Source: Trebonia sp036276115 (lineage in GTDB: Bacteria > Actinomycetota > Actinomycetes > Streptosporangiales > Streptosporangiaceae). From it: a stretch of DNA of 52,588 nucleotides. The notes under the pieces were generated by a model, which saw nothing but the letters and a program-made list of their open reading frames with translations, searched no databases and was not told the DNA's origin. The stretch spans positions 1 through 52,588 of the forward strand of contig DATBEM010000216.1 in NCBI GenBank assembly GCA_036276115.1. Direction: 5' to 3'. This document shows, piece by piece, positions 33,149 through 41,779 of this stretch. The position numbers and the translations under genes are program-made. Positions within the stretch are counted from its first letter, which is position 1. Each line of letters starts with the position of its first letter.

Positions 33149-33169
33149 CCCCTCAGCCAGCGTGACCCG

Positions 33170-33206
33170 ACCGCCCCTGGCCGCCTGCAGCATGGCCAGG
33201 GGCGGT
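33170..33206 (+). terminator. Terminator-like hairpin after the GH18 gene
   Basis: ACCGCCCCTGGCC (33170-33182) pairs perfectly over 13 bp with 33194-33206 around an 11-nt loop. No T run, but very stable. Confidence 0.7.
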
Positions 33207-33244
33207 CTCATGCCCGCCGGGCGCCCGTCACTAGCCTGGTGACC

Positions 33245-34903
33245 ATGGCTGAGCTGTCGCGCACTACCGCTGAACTGATCGTCGAGTGCCTGGAGAACGA
33301 GGGCGTCACCCACGTCTTCGGCATTCCCGGCGAGGAGAACATCCGGCTGATCGAGGCCCTGTCGAAGTCCTCGGTCGAGTACGTCCTGACCCGGCACGAG
33401 CAGGGCGCCTCGTTCATGGCCGAGACCTACGGGCGGCTGACGGGCAAGGCGGGCGTGTGCTCGGCCACCCTCGGGCCGGGGGCGATCAACCTGCTGCTCG
33501 GCACGGCCGACGCCACCACCAACTCCACCCCGCTGATCGCCCTGTCGGCCCAGGTCGGCATGCAGCGCAGCTACAAGGAGTCGCACCAGTGGGTCGACCT
33601 GGTGCCGATGTTCGCCCCGGTCACCAAGTGGTCGGCGCTGATGGCGACCCCCGGGGCCGCGCCGGAGATGATGCGCAAGGCGTTCAAGCTCGCCCAGACC
33701 GAGCGGCCCGGCGCCGTCTACCTGGCCGTCCCCGAGGACGTGGAGGAGGCGGTGGTCCCGGCCAGCCTGGTCCCGCTGCGGGTGAACACGCCCCGCCCCG
33801 ACGACCCGTCGGCCCTGCAGGTGTCGCGGGCCGCGCAGATCCTGCGGGAGGCCCGCAACCCGGTCGTGCTGGCCGGGCACGGCGCCGCCCGGGCCGGGGC
33901 CAGCGAGGCGCTGATCCGCTTCGCGCAGGCGCTGAACATCCCGGTGGCGACCACGTTCCACGGCAAGGGCGTGTTCCCCGACGACCACCCGCTGGCCCTC
34001 GGGACGGTCGGGTTCATGCGCCACGACTACGTCAACTTCGGGTTCGACCAGGCCGACGTCATCGTCGCGGTCGGCTACGAGCTGCAGGAGTTCAACCCGG
34101 TCCGGATCAACCCGGCCGGGGAGACGAAGATCATCCACGTCCACCGGTTCCCGGCCGAGGTCGACGCGCACTACGACGTCGCCGTCGGCCTGTTCGCCGA
34201 CATCAGCCACAGCCTCGACGCCCTCGCCGCCGCCGTCTGGCGCAAGGCGCCCGCGGCCGGGGAGGAGCGCATCCGGGAACTGCTCGCCTCCGAGCTCGAG
34301 CGCGGGCGGGCCGACGACCGGTTCCCGCTGGCCCCGGCCCGCATCGTGGCCGACACCCGGGCCGCCCTCGGCCGCGACGACATCGTCCTGGTGGACACCG
34401 GCGCGCTGAAGATGTGGATGGCCCGGCTGTACCCGACCTACGCGCCGAACACCTGCCTGATCTCCAACGGGCTGTCGACCATGGGCTGGACCGTGCCCGG
34501 CGCGATCGGCGCGAAGGTCGCCCGCCCCGAGGCCAAGGTGATCGCCGCGACCGGGGACGGCTCGTTCCTCATGAACTCGCAGGAGATCGAGACCGCGCTG
34601 CGCATGCGGCTGCCGTTCGTGATCCTGGTCTGGGTCGATGACGCCTACGGCCTGATCAGCTGGAAGATGGACATGGAAATCGGGCACAACGTGGACACCC
34701 GGTTCGCCAACCCCGACTTCGTCGCCTACGCGATGAGCTTCGGCGCCAAGGGGTACCGCATCTCGTCGGCCGCTGAGCTGCTGCCGACGCTGCGGGCCGC
34801 GCTGGACGACGACACCGTCTCGGTGATCGCCTGCCCGGTCGACTACACCGCCAACAGCGAGCTGATCCGCACCCTGGGCGACCTGGACGAGTCGCTGTCG
34901 TAA
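33245..34903 (+). CDS. alsS: Acetolactate synthase, AlsS-like (ThDP-dependent)
   Basis: 552 aa from ATG 33245 (GTG at 33239 possible; no strong ribosome site). Condenses two pyruvates to acetolactate. ThDP enzyme layout: catalytic Glu in TRHEQGASFMAETYGRLTG (about 49-67) and the C-terminal ThDP motif GDGSFLMNSQEIETA (about 436-450). It aligns well by eye with Bacillus AlsS (HVFGIPG, WMARLYPTYAPNTCLISNG, CPVDYTAN). There is no ilvN-type regulatory subunit or ilvC beside it, and no alsD (acetolactate decarboxylase) in the window, so it is catabolic or orphan rather than part of the branched-chain operon. The exact product fate is unknown. Confidence 0.85.
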   Translation: MAELSRTTAELIVECLENEGVTHVFGIPGEENIRLIEALSKSSVEYVLTRHEQGASFMAETYGRLTGKAGVCSATLGPGAINLLLGTADATTNSTPLIALSAQVGMQRSYKESHQWVDLVPMFAPVTKWSALMATPGAAPEMMRKAFKLAQTERPGAVYLAVPEDVEEAVVPASLVPLRVNTPRPDDPSALQVSRAAQILREARNPVVLAGHGAARAGASEALIRFAQALNIPVATTFHGKGVFPDDHPLALGTVGFMRHDYVNFGFDQADVIVAVGYELQEFNPVRINPAGETKIIHVHRFPAEVDAHYDVAVGLFADISHSLDALAAAVWRKAPAAGEERIRELLASELERGRADDRFPLAPARIVADTRAALGRDDIVLVDTGALKMWMARLYPTYAPNTCLISNGLSTMGWTVPGAIGAKVARPEAKVIAATGDGSFLMNSQEIETALRMRLPFVILVWVDDAYGLISWKMDMEIGHNVDTRFANPDFVAYAMSFGAKGYRISSAAELLPTLRAALDDDTVSVIACPVDYTANSELIRTLGDLDESLS

Positions 34904-34960
34904 GGGCCGGCCGCGCGCCCCGGCGGCACGCAGCGCAGTGGTCCCATGACCAGCTGATCA

Positions 34961-34990
34961 TTGACTTAGGTAAGCCTTACCTAATTTAAT
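34961..34990 (+). promoter_or_regulatory. Iron-regulated promoter with IdeR/DmdR iron box
   Basis: TTGACT (34961-34966) and TTTAAT (34985-34990), 18 nt apart, flank a near-perfect 19-bp iron box TTAGGTAAGCCTTACCTAA (34966-34984; consensus TTAGGTTAGSCTAACCTAA). An iron-loaded DtxR-family repressor would block it. The only coding DNA behind it is a frameshifted remnant. Confidence 0.85.
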
Positions 34991-34996
34991 GAGGCC

Positions 34997-35199
34997 ATGG
35001 AGCTTGATGTACTCCCCGGCCGGCGCTGCCCGAGCTCGCCCGCACGGCCCTCGCCCGGGCCGCCGCCGCCCTGGCCGGCGAGGCCGGCCCGGGCCACGCG
35101 AGAAGCCGGCTGCCGCCCAGCCCGGTCCCCGTCCGCACCCGCCGCGACGGCAGCCCGGCGCTGCTGCCGGCCGTCGGCTCGCCGTCCGCGGGTGAATAG
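34997..35199 (+). pseudogene. Frameshifted short gene between two iron boxes
   Basis: ATG at 34997 starts MELDVLPGR; from about 35026, in a different frame, the DNA reads LPELARTALARAAAALAGEA and onward to a TAG at 35197-35199. Joined, they would give a roughly 65-aa iron-regulated protein. The two parts are not in one frame, so it is either decayed or not a gene. The rest of the gap (34904-35334) holds the two iron-box regions and nothing else I can support. Confidence 0.35.
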
Positions 35200-35239
35200 C
35201 GGGGCAACGCGGGGGTTGACAGCGATGCGCGAGCCCCTG

Positions 35240-35273
35240 TTAGGTAAGCCTTAGTTAGGCTTGCCTATCCTAA
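35240..35273 (+). promoter_or_regulatory. Overlapping iron boxes in the efeUOB promoter
   Basis: TTAGGTAAGCCTTAGTTAG (35240-35258) and TTAGGCTTGCCTATCCTAA (35255-35273) are two IdeR/DmdR-type sites sharing four bases; the second has the exact TTAGG-N9-CCTAA frame. A TTGACA -35 lies at 35216-35221, so the boxes cover the -10 and start site. The first 14 bases repeat the box at 34966. Confidence 0.85.
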
Positions 35274-35334
35274 TCTTCCACGTACTTACCGGGCATCTCC
35301 ATGCCCGGAACCAGGCCAGAAGGAGGACGACACA

Positions 35335-36216
35335 GTGCTGCCCACGTTCGTCATCGGGTTGCGCGAGGGCCTCGAAGCGGCGCTGATCGTCGGGATCATC
35401 GCCGCCTTCCTCGGCCAGCAGGGCCGCCGCGACGCCCTGCGGCAGGTCTGGATCGGCACCGGCGTCGCCGTGGCGATCTGCATCGCCATCGCGATCGCGC
35501 TCCAGGTGATCTCCTCCGATCTCCCCCAGCGGCAGCAGGAGGGACTGGAGACCGTCGTCGGCGCGCTTGCCGTCGTCATGGTCACCTACATGATCATGTT
35601 CATGCGGCGCCACGCCCGCGACCTCAAGGGCGAGCTGGAGGGCGCGGCCGCCTCGGCCCTGGCGGCCGGGTCGAGCCGGGCGCTGGTGGTGATGGCGTTC
35701 CTGGCCGTGCTGCGCGAGGGCTTCGAGACGGCGGTCTTCCTGCTCGCCACGTTCCACGCCTCGGGCGACGCGACGACCTCCTGGCTCGGCGCGGTGATCG
35801 GCATCCTGCTCGCCGCCGCGATCGGCTACGGCATCTACCGGGGCGGGGTGCGGCTGAACCTCGGCCGGTTCTTCCGGATCACCGGCCTCGTCCTCGTCGT
35901 CGTGGCGGCCGGGCTGGTCATGACCGTCTTCCACACCGCCAACGAGGCCGGCTGGCTCAGCGCCGGGCAGGTGCAGGCGTTCGACCTGTCCTGGCTGGTA
36001 CGGCCGGGCACCCCGCTGTCGTCGCTGCTGACCGGCGTGCTGGGCATCCAGCCCTACCCGGTGTGGATCGAGGCCATCGCCTGGCTGGCCTACCTGGTGC
36101 CCATGATCGCCATCGTCGCCTGGCCCGCCCGCCGCCGGCGCCCGCCGGCCCCCGCCCCGACTACCACCGCGACACCGAATGAAGAAGCAGAAGAAGAAGG
36201 AGCGCAGCTCAGTTGA
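35335..36216 (+). CDS. efeU: FTR1-family ferrous/ferric iron permease EfeU
   Basis: 293 aa, seven membrane helices expected. Both iron-binding motifs of the family are present: REGLE (residues 10-14, in VIGLREGLEAAL) and REGFE (about 124-128, in VLREGFETAVF). Carries iron across the membrane with EfeO and EfeB. The GTG start at 35335 follows AGGAGG. C-terminal tail acidic (EEAEEEG). First gene of an iron-box-controlled operon; its stop overlaps the efeO start. Confidence 0.94.
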   Translation: MLPTFVIGLREGLEAALIVGIIAAFLGQQGRRDALRQVWIGTGVAVAICIAIAIALQVISSDLPQRQQEGLETVVGALAVVMVTYMIMFMRRHARDLKGELEGAAASALAAGSSRALVVMAFLAVLREGFETAVFLLATFHASGDATTSWLGAVIGILLAAAIGYGIYRGGVRLNLGRFFRITGLVLVVVAAGLVMTVFHTANEAGWLSAGQVQAFDLSWLVRPGTPLSSLLTGVLGIQPYPVWIEAIAWLAYLVPMIAIVAWPARRRRPPAPAPTTTATPNEEAEEEGAQLS

Positions 36217-37448
36217 AGCACACCGACGGAACCACTGCCCGGCGCCGTGCCCTCCCGCCCGGCCCGGGGCCGCGCGGCCGGCGGCTCGCCACGCGGGCGG
36301 CCCTGCTCGCGGTCGCCGCCGGGCTCGCGCTCGCGACGGCGGCCTGCTCCAGCTCGCACTCGTCGTCCGCCTCGACCACGTCGAGTACCGACAAGACGAC
36401 GGCGGTCACCGTCAACCTGACCCCGCAGGGCTGCGCGCCCACGCCGGCCACCATCCCGGCCGGCGAGGCCGACTTCACGGTGAACAACAAGGGCGCCGAC
36501 GCGGTCTCCGAGGCCGAGCTGCGCACCTCTGACCTGTCGAAGATCCTCGGCGAGCAGGAGAACCTCACCCCCGGCCTGTCGGGCGGGTTCTCGCTGACCC
36601 TCCAGCCGGGCACCTACACCGTCAACTGCCCGGGGGCCGCCCGGCAGCACTGGACGTTCAAGGTCACCGGCACCCAGGAGGGCCCCGCCTGGCAGGCCAA
36701 CCCGCGGCTGGCCGCCGCCGTCCCGGGCTACGGGACCTACATCTCGGCCCAGACGGCCGACCTGGTCACCCACACCCAGGCGTTCTGCACCGCGATCGAC
36801 CAGGGCAACCTGACCCAGGCCGAGATCCTGTACCCGCAGGCCCGCGTCTACTACGAGCGGATCGAGCCGGTCGCGGAGGTCTGGGGCAGCCTCGACACCC
36901 AGATCGACGGCCGCTGGGAGAACCCGGTCACCGTCGCGTCCCAGTTCATCGGCTTCCACCGCCTTGAGCAGCTCCTGTGGGAGGACAACACCCTCAAGGG
37001 CGCGCCCGCGCTGTGCACCGGCCTGCTGGCGAACGAGAAGCAGCTCCTCACCCTGGTCCGCTCGGCTCAGTACAACCCGCTGGAGATGGCCAGCGGCGCC
37101 ACCGACCTGGTCAACGAGGCCGGCACGAACAAGGTCAGCGGCGAGGAGGAGCGCTACTCCAACACCGACTTCCCGGTCTTCCAGGCCAACATCGATGCCG
37201 CGATGGAGGTCGTCACCCTGCTCAGGCCGTACCTCCAGGCGAGGGACCCGAGCCTGCTCACGCAGGTCGCCCAGCGCGACGCCGCGATCAACGCGCTGCT
37301 GGCTAAGTACAAGGCCACCCCCGGCTACGACGACACCGGCTACGTCGAGTACTCCACCGTCCTCGACGACCAGCGCAAGCAGCTCTCGACCGCCGTGAAC
37401 GCCTTCGCCGAGACCCTGTCCAAGCTCTCGGTCCAGGTCAGCGGCTGA
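36213..37448 (+). CDS. efeO: Iron-uptake lipoprotein EfeO (cupredoxin plus M75 imelysin-like domain)
   Basis: 411 aa. TTG start at 36213 with AAGGAG upstream, overlapping the efeU stop by 4 nt. Lipoprotein signal with lipobox-like TAACSSS (about 47-53). N-terminal cupredoxin-like domain (about 65-150; Cys in PQGCAP, NCPG) and C-terminal M75/EfeO helical domain with the HxxE metal motif in IGFHRLEQLLW (about 247-257). Binds iron outside the membrane and hands it to EfeU. Confidence 0.94.
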   Translation: MKHTDGTTARRRALPPGPGPRGRRLATRAALLAVAAGLALATAACSSSHSSSASTTSSTDKTTAVTVNLTPQGCAPTPATIPAGEADFTVNNKGADAVSEAELRTSDLSKILGEQENLTPGLSGGFSLTLQPGTYTVNCPGAARQHWTFKVTGTQEGPAWQANPRLAAAVPGYGTYISAQTADLVTHTQAFCTAIDQGNLTQAEILYPQARVYYERIEPVAEVWGSLDTQIDGRWENPVTVASQFIGFHRLEQLLWEDNTLKGAPALCTGLLANEKQLLTLVRSAQYNPLEMASGATDLVNEAGTNKVSGEEERYSNTDFPVFQANIDAAMEVVTLLRPYLQARDPSLLTQVAQRDAAINALLAKYKATPGYDDTGYVEYSTVLDDQRKQLSTAVNAFAETLSKLSVQVSG

Positions 37449-37557
37449 CGATCGGGCACACGAGCGAGCGCGACGCCGGCTGCCGGGGGGCCAGCCGGCG
37501 TCCGCACGCCCCGGACCAGGCCGCCCGCGCGGCCGCCGACGCGGAAGGGAACCAAGC

Positions 37558-38901
37558 ATGACCAGGCATGGGCAGGCAGGGACCGGGGCCGGAACCGGAG
37601 ACGGGGCTGAGCCCGGAACCGGGGACAGGGCCGGGAGCGGCCCGCGGTCGCCGTCCCGGCGGCGGCTGCTGACCGGGGCCGGCACCGCCGGCGTGGCGGG
37701 CCTGGTGGCCGGCGGCCTCGGCGGCTACTTCGGCCGCGACGCCCAGGCGGCCAGCCCGGCCGCCGGGAGCGGCGCCGCCACGGGCGCCGAGACGACGACG
37801 GTGCCGTTCTACGGCCCGCACCAGGCCGGCATCGCCACCGCCGCCCAGGACCGCCTCGCGTTCGGCTCGCTCAACGCCGTGGACGGCGCGACCCGGGCGG
37901 ACCTGCAGGACCTGCTGCGCCAGTGGACGAGCGCGGCGGCGCTGATGGCGGCGGGCAAGCTCGTCGGCGAGGACACGCAAGGCTTCGCCCCGCCGGTCGA
38001 CACCGGCGAGGCGGTGGGCTCGCCGGTATCGCGGCTGACCATCACCATCGGCTACGGCCCCTCGCTGTTCGACCACCGGTTCGGCCTGGCCGCGCGCAGG
38101 CCCGCCGCCCTGGCCGACCTGCCGCCGCTGCCCAACGAGAACCTCGACCCGAACTACACCGGGGGCGACCTGTGCGTCCAGGCGTGCTCCGATGACCCCC
38201 TGGTCGCGTTCCACGCCGTCCGCAACCTCGCCCGCATCGGCATGGGCGTGGTCGGGCACAACTGGATGGAGCTCGGCTTCGGCCGCACGTCAACGACGAC
38301 GGCCAGCCAGCAGACGCCGCGCAACCTGCTCGGCTTCAAGGACGGCACCCGGAACATCCGGGCCGAGCAGGCCGACCTGATGAGCGGCTACGTCTGGGTC
38401 GGCGACGAGACCGACCAGCCGTGGCTGCGCGGCGGCAGCTACCTGGTCGCCCGCAAGATCCGGATGTTCATCGAGAACTGGGACCGGGACTACCTGCAAG
38501 ACCAGCAGAACGTCATCGGGCGGGCCAAGACCTCCGGCGCCCCGCTGTCGGGCGGCAGCGAGTTCACCACGCCCGACTTCACCACCGCCGGCCCCGACGG
38601 CCAGCCCGCCATCCCGGCTAACTCCCACGTCCGGCTGGCGAGCTCCGAGCACAACGGGGGCACCCGGATCCTGCGCCGCGGCTACTCCTTCACCGACGGC
38701 ATCGACCCCCAGGCCGACACCCTGCTGGGCGGGCTGTTCTTCATCGCCTTCATGAAGAGCCCGGCCCAGTTCATCAAGCTGCAGACCGCGCTGGCGGGCG
38801 ACGCGCTCAACGAGTACATCCACCACACCGGCAGCGCGGTCTTCGCCTGCCCGCCCGGCCTGCGCCCGGGCGAGCACTTCGGTGATGCCCTATTCGCCTA
38901 G
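37558..38901 (+). CDS. efeB: Dye-decolourising (Dyp-type) haem peroxidase EfeB, Tat-exported
   Basis: 447 aa. A Gly-rich N-terminus (1-30) precedes the twin-arginine signal SRRRLLTGAGTAG (about 33-45) and a hydrophobic stretch. Dyp fold with catalytic Asp in GFKDGTRN (about 260-267; GxxDG motif), proximal His in HVRLASSEHNGG (about 357-368) and distal Arg in RILRRGYSF. Works with EfeU/EfeO in iron acquisition by oxidising ferrous iron or acting on haem. Separated from efeO by 109 nt. Its last 12 nt overlap the tail of the convergent FGD gene. Confidence 0.94.
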   Translation: MTRHGQAGTGAGTGDGAEPGTGDRAGSGPRSPSRRRLLTGAGTAGVAGLVAGGLGGYFGRDAQAASPAAGSGAATGAETTTVPFYGPHQAGIATAAQDRLAFGSLNAVDGATRADLQDLLRQWTSAAALMAAGKLVGEDTQGFAPPVDTGEAVGSPVSRLTITIGYGPSLFDHRFGLAARRPAALADLPPLPNENLDPNYTGGDLCVQACSDDPLVAFHAVRNLARIGMGVVGHNWMELGFGRTSTTTASQQTPRNLLGFKDGTRNIRAEQADLMSGYVWVGDETDQPWLRGGSYLVARKIRMFIENWDRDYLQDQQNVIGRAKTSGAPLSGGSEFTTPDFTTAGPDGQPAIPANSHVRLASSEHNGGTRILRRGYSFTDGIDPQADTLLGGLFFIAFMKSPAQFIKLQTALAGDALNEYIHHTGSAVFACPPGLRPGEHFGDALFA

Positions 38902-39891
38902 CGCGCGCAGGCGGGGCAGGATCTCGGCCCCGTAGAGGCGGAGGAACTTCTCCTGGTCGGGGCCGGGGGCGTGGAAGACCAGGTGGTTGAAGCCGAGGTC
39001 GAGGTAGGACTTGATCTTCTCGACGTGCTCGTCGGGGTCGGTCGAGACGATGAAGCGCTTGGCCGTCTGGTCGACCGACAGCTCGTCGGCCAGGCGCTGC
39101 ATCTCGACCGGGTCCTCGACGCCGGCCTTCTGCTCCTGGGACAGGCCGAGCGCCCCCCAGAACCGGGTCGCCTGCATGGCCTCGTCGCGGTCGTGGTCGA
39201 AGGAGACCTTGACCTCGATCATCATGTCGAGGTCCTTGACGTCGCGGCCGGCCTTCTCGGCGCCCTCGCGCACGGCGGGCAGCAGGGTGTCGGTGTACAG
39301 CTCGGGGGCCTTGCCCGAGGTGGTGATGTAGCCGTCGCCCGCCCGGCCCGCGTAGCGGGTCGCGGCCGGCCCCGACCCGGCCAGGTAGATCGGCACCGGC
39401 CGCTCGGGCCGGTCGTAGATCGTCGCCTTGTCGGTGCGGTAGTAGGTGCCCTCGAAGGTGACCCGCTCCTCGCTCCACAGCTGCCGGATCAGGCCGACGG
39501 CCTCGCGGAAGCGGGCGAACCGCTCCTTGCCGTCGGGCCACTCGATCCCCAGCGCGACCTCGTTCAGCGACTCGCCGGTCCCCATCCCGAGCACCACCCG
39601 GTCGGGGAACAGGCAACCGAGCGTCGCGAACGACTGGGCGACGATGCCGGGGTGGTAGCGGAAGGTCGGGGTCAGCACCGAGGTGCCCATCACGATCCGC
39701 TCGGTCCGCGCCCCCAGGGCCCCGAGCCACGACATCGCGAACGGCGCGTGCCCGCCGTCGTGCCGCCACGGCTGCAGGTGGTCGCTGACGAAGACCGAGT
39801 CGAACCCGCACTCCTCGGCCAGCACGCCGTAGCGCAGCAACTCCGCCGGCGCGAACTGCTCATTCGACGCCTTGTAGCCCAACTTAAGCAC
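38890..39891 (-). CDS. fgd: F420-dependent glucose-6-phosphate dehydrogenase
   Basis: 333 aa. Luciferase-like monooxygenase fold. Nearly every block of mycobacterial FGD1 is recognisable: LKLGYKASNEQFAP, SDHLQPWRHDGGHAPF, GTSVLTPTFRYHP, YAGRAGDGYITTSGK and NHLVFHAPGPDQEKFL. Oxidises glucose-6-phosphate and reduces coenzyme F420, supplying F420H2. The GTG at 39891 is preferred over the ATG at 39918 because GAGGAG lies 7 nt before the GTG and the length then equals FGD (336 aa). Convergent with efeB, 12-nt overlap. Confidence 0.92.
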   Translation of the reverse strand: MLKLGYKASNEQFAPAELLRYGVLAEECGFDSVFVSDHLQPWRHDGGHAPFAMSWLGALGARTERIVMGTSVLTPTFRYHPGIVAQSFATLGCLFPDRVVLGMGTGESLNEVALGIEWPDGKERFARFREAVGLIRQLWSEERVTFEGTYYRTDKATIYDRPERPVPIYLAGSGPAATRYAGRAGDGYITTSGKAPELYTDTLLPAVREGAEKAGRDVKDLDMMIEVKVSFDHDRDEAMQATRFWGALGLSQEQKAGVEDPVEMQRLADELSVDQTAKRFIVSTDPDEHVEKIKSYLDLGFNHLVFHAPGPDQEKFLRLYGAEILPRLRALGE

Positions 39892-40008
39892 GGGAGATCT
39901 CCTCGTCCGGGTCGTCATCTCGCCGGGAAAGGCCGCCGTGGCCTTCCCCGCTACACCGTTCGGTCATGCCACTAGTCTCTAAGCCGGAAACCGCCCGAAC
40001 GCTTCCCC

Positions 40009-40821
40009 TCACAGGGCCCCGGCGACGGCCTGCCGCCCGGCCTTGCTGGCGGCGAGGTAGCCGTAGGTGCCCTGGTCCCGCAGCTCGGCGGCCGCGGCGG
40101 CCAGCGCGCTGACGGCGGCGAAGGCGAAGGCGCCGCCGACCGAGATCCGGCTCACGCCGGCCGCGGCGAGCTCGGCGACGGGCGGGACCCCGGCCGTGGC
40201 GAGGACGTTCACCGGCCGGTCGACGGCCGCGACGACCCGCTGGATGTCGGCCAGCGCGGTCAGCCCGGGCGCGTAGAGGACGTCGGCCCCGGCCGCCTGG
40301 TAGGCCTGCAGCCGGGCGATGGTGTCGTCCAGGTCGGGCCGGCCGTGCAGGTAGTTCTCGGCCCGGGCGGTGAGGACGAGGCGGGCCGGGCCGCGGTGGG
40401 CGGCCTCGGCGGCGGCGGCGACCCGCTCGGCCGCCAGCGCGGCGTCGTAGACCGGGCTGGCGTCATCGCCGGAGTAGTCCTCGACCGACAGGCCCGCCAG
40501 GCCGGTCGCCGCCGCGAGGGTCACCGTCTCGGCGACCCCCTCAGGGGCGTCGGCGAAGCAGTTCTCCAGGTCGGCCGAGACCGGCAGGCCAGTCGCGGCG
40601 ACGATGTCGGCGCAGTGCGCCAGCGCCTCGTCCCGGCTGACCGAGCCGTCGAGGCGGCCCAGGGTGAAGGCGAACCCGGAGCTAGTCGTGGCCAGCGCCC
40701 GGAAGCCCAGGGAGGCCAGGATCACGGCCGACCCCCGGTCCCAGGGGTTGGGCAGCAGCAGCGGCTCCCCCGGTCGGTGCAGGTCAAGGAACTGGGCGGC
40801 TTTCTGCGGCTGCGTTGTCAT
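40009..40821 (-). CDS. Isocitrate lyase/PEP mutase superfamily protein
   Basis: 270 aa TIM-barrel enzyme. Characteristic segments: LLLPNPWDRGSAVILASLGF (about 22-41), ATTSSGFAFTLGRLDG, DLENCFAD, the catalytic-loop region VEDYSGDD and SRISVGGAF. The usual KKCGH of isocitrate lyase is absent, as in the small PEP mutase/2-methylisocitrate lyase/oxaloacetate hydrolase branch. Acts on C-C or P-C bonds of 2-oxo acids with Mg; the precise substrate cannot be read. Stands alone, divergent from bfd. Confidence 0.85.
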   Translation of the reverse strand: MTTQPQKAAQFLDLHRPGEPLLLPNPWDRGSAVILASLGFRALATTSSGFAFTLGRLDGSVSRDEALAHCADIVAATGLPVSADLENCFADAPEGVAETVTLAAATGLAGLSVEDYSGDDASPVYDAALAAERVAAAAEAAHRGPARLVLTARAENYLHGRPDLDDTIARLQAYQAAGADVLYAPGLTALADIQRVVAAVDRPVNVLATAGVPPVAELAAAGVSRISVGGAFAFAAVSALAAAAAELRDQGTYGYLAASKAGRQAVAGAL

Positions 40822-40902
40822 GACTCGACGCTAGCGGGGCGCTCGAGCCTGGCTCGAGCCGGGCGGATGTTGCCCGGTTCACCCTTTCCCCGCGGCGGGT
40901 AG

Positions 40903-40921
40903 TTAGGGTAGCCTAACCATA
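40903..40921 (+). promoter_or_regulatory. Iron box upstream of bfd
   Basis: TTAGGGTAGCCTAACCATA matches the IdeR/DmdR consensus at 16 of 19 positions and sits 27 nt before the bfd start. Indicates that bfd is made under iron limitation, as expected for release of iron from bacterioferritin. Confidence 0.82.
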
Positions 40922-40948
40922 CTCACCCCACGAGAGGAGCGGCCAGGC

Positions 40949-41179
40949 GTGTTCGCGTGCATCTGCCGTGCCGTCACGAGCGACCAGGTCACCGCGGCGA
41001 TCGACGAGGGCGCGGCCACGATCCAGGCCGTGGCCCGGGCCACCGGAGCCTGCACGGCCGGCCGCTGCGGCCACTGCCGCGAGCGCATCGCGGGGATGAT
41101 CGGCGAGCGCGCCCAGGCGTGCGCGCTCATGGCGGCGCTGGGCGCGCCGACCGCGGCCGCCGAGGCCGCAGCCGCCTGA
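40949..41179 (+). CDS. bfd: Bacterioferritin-associated ferredoxin (2Fe-2S)
   Basis: 76 aa. GTG start at 40949 after GAGAGGAG. Four Cys in the BFD pattern: CIC (residues 4 and 6) and C-x5-C-x2-C segments in TGACTAGRCGHC, binding a 2Fe-2S cluster. Transfers electrons to bacterioferritin to release iron. The C-terminus ends in an Ala-rich run. Iron box just upstream, bfr 48 nt downstream. Confidence 0.9.
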   Translation: MFACICRAVTSDQVTAAIDEGAATIQAVARATGACTAGRCGHCRERIAGMIGERAQACALMAALGAPTAAAEAAAA

Positions 41180-41227
41180 GCTAAGCGAGTCGCTGCCGAC
41201 GCGCGGCCTTCGGACTAAGGTGGGCAC

Positions 41228-41713
41228 ATGCGCGGAGACGATCGGGTTATCGAATTCCTGAACGAGCAGCTTACCGCTGAGCTGACGGCCATTAACCAGT
41301 ACTTCCTGCACGCGAAGATGCAGGAGAACTTCGGCTGGGTGAAGCTGGCCAAGCACACGCGGGCTGAGTCGATTGACGAGATGCGGCACGCTGAGCGGCT
41401 GACCGACCGGATCTTGTTCCTGGAGGGGCTGCCCAACTACCAGCGCCTGCTCCCGCTGCGCATCGGCCAGACCGTCACCGAGATGCTCGAGGCCGACCTC
41501 GCGGTGGAGCTGGAGGCGGTCGCCCGGCTGCGCAGCGGCATCGAGTACATGCGCCCCATGGGCGACATCACGAGCGCGAACATCTTCGAGGACATCCTCG
41601 CCGACGAGGAACAGCACGTCGACTACCTGGAAACCCACCTGGGCCTGATCGCCACCCTCGGCGAGCCGCTGTACCTGGCCCAGCACATCCAGCAGCCCGA
41701 CAGCGACGACTGA
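41228..41713 (+). CDS. bfr: Bacterioferritin
   Basis: 161 aa. Haem-containing ferritin storing iron in a 24-mer. Ferroxidase ligands are present: Glu in LTAELTAINQYF (residue 18), Glu and His in ESIDEMRHAERL (51, 54), Glu in LAVELEAV (94), and Glu and His in ILADEEQHVDYLE (127, 130). The haem ligand Met52 lies in IDEMRH. Separate from bfd by 48 nt; the two belong together functionally, although iron may regulate them in opposite directions. Confidence 0.96.
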   Translation: MRGDDRVIEFLNEQLTAELTAINQYFLHAKMQENFGWVKLAKHTRAESIDEMRHAERLTDRILFLEGLPNYQRLLPLRIGQTVTEMLEADLAVELEAVARLRSGIEYMRPMGDITSANIFEDILADEEQHVDYLETHLGLIATLGEPLYLAQHIQQPDSDD

Positions 41714-41779
41714 CTGACTGCGGCCCGGCCGCGCCCGCCCGCGCCTCCCGCCGGCCGCTGTCCCCATTAGGGTTGGACA

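Noticed and set aside
32432..34687. 751-codon minus-strand frame
   Set aside because: Runs through two unrelated plus-strand genes and the intergenic hairpin; shadow.
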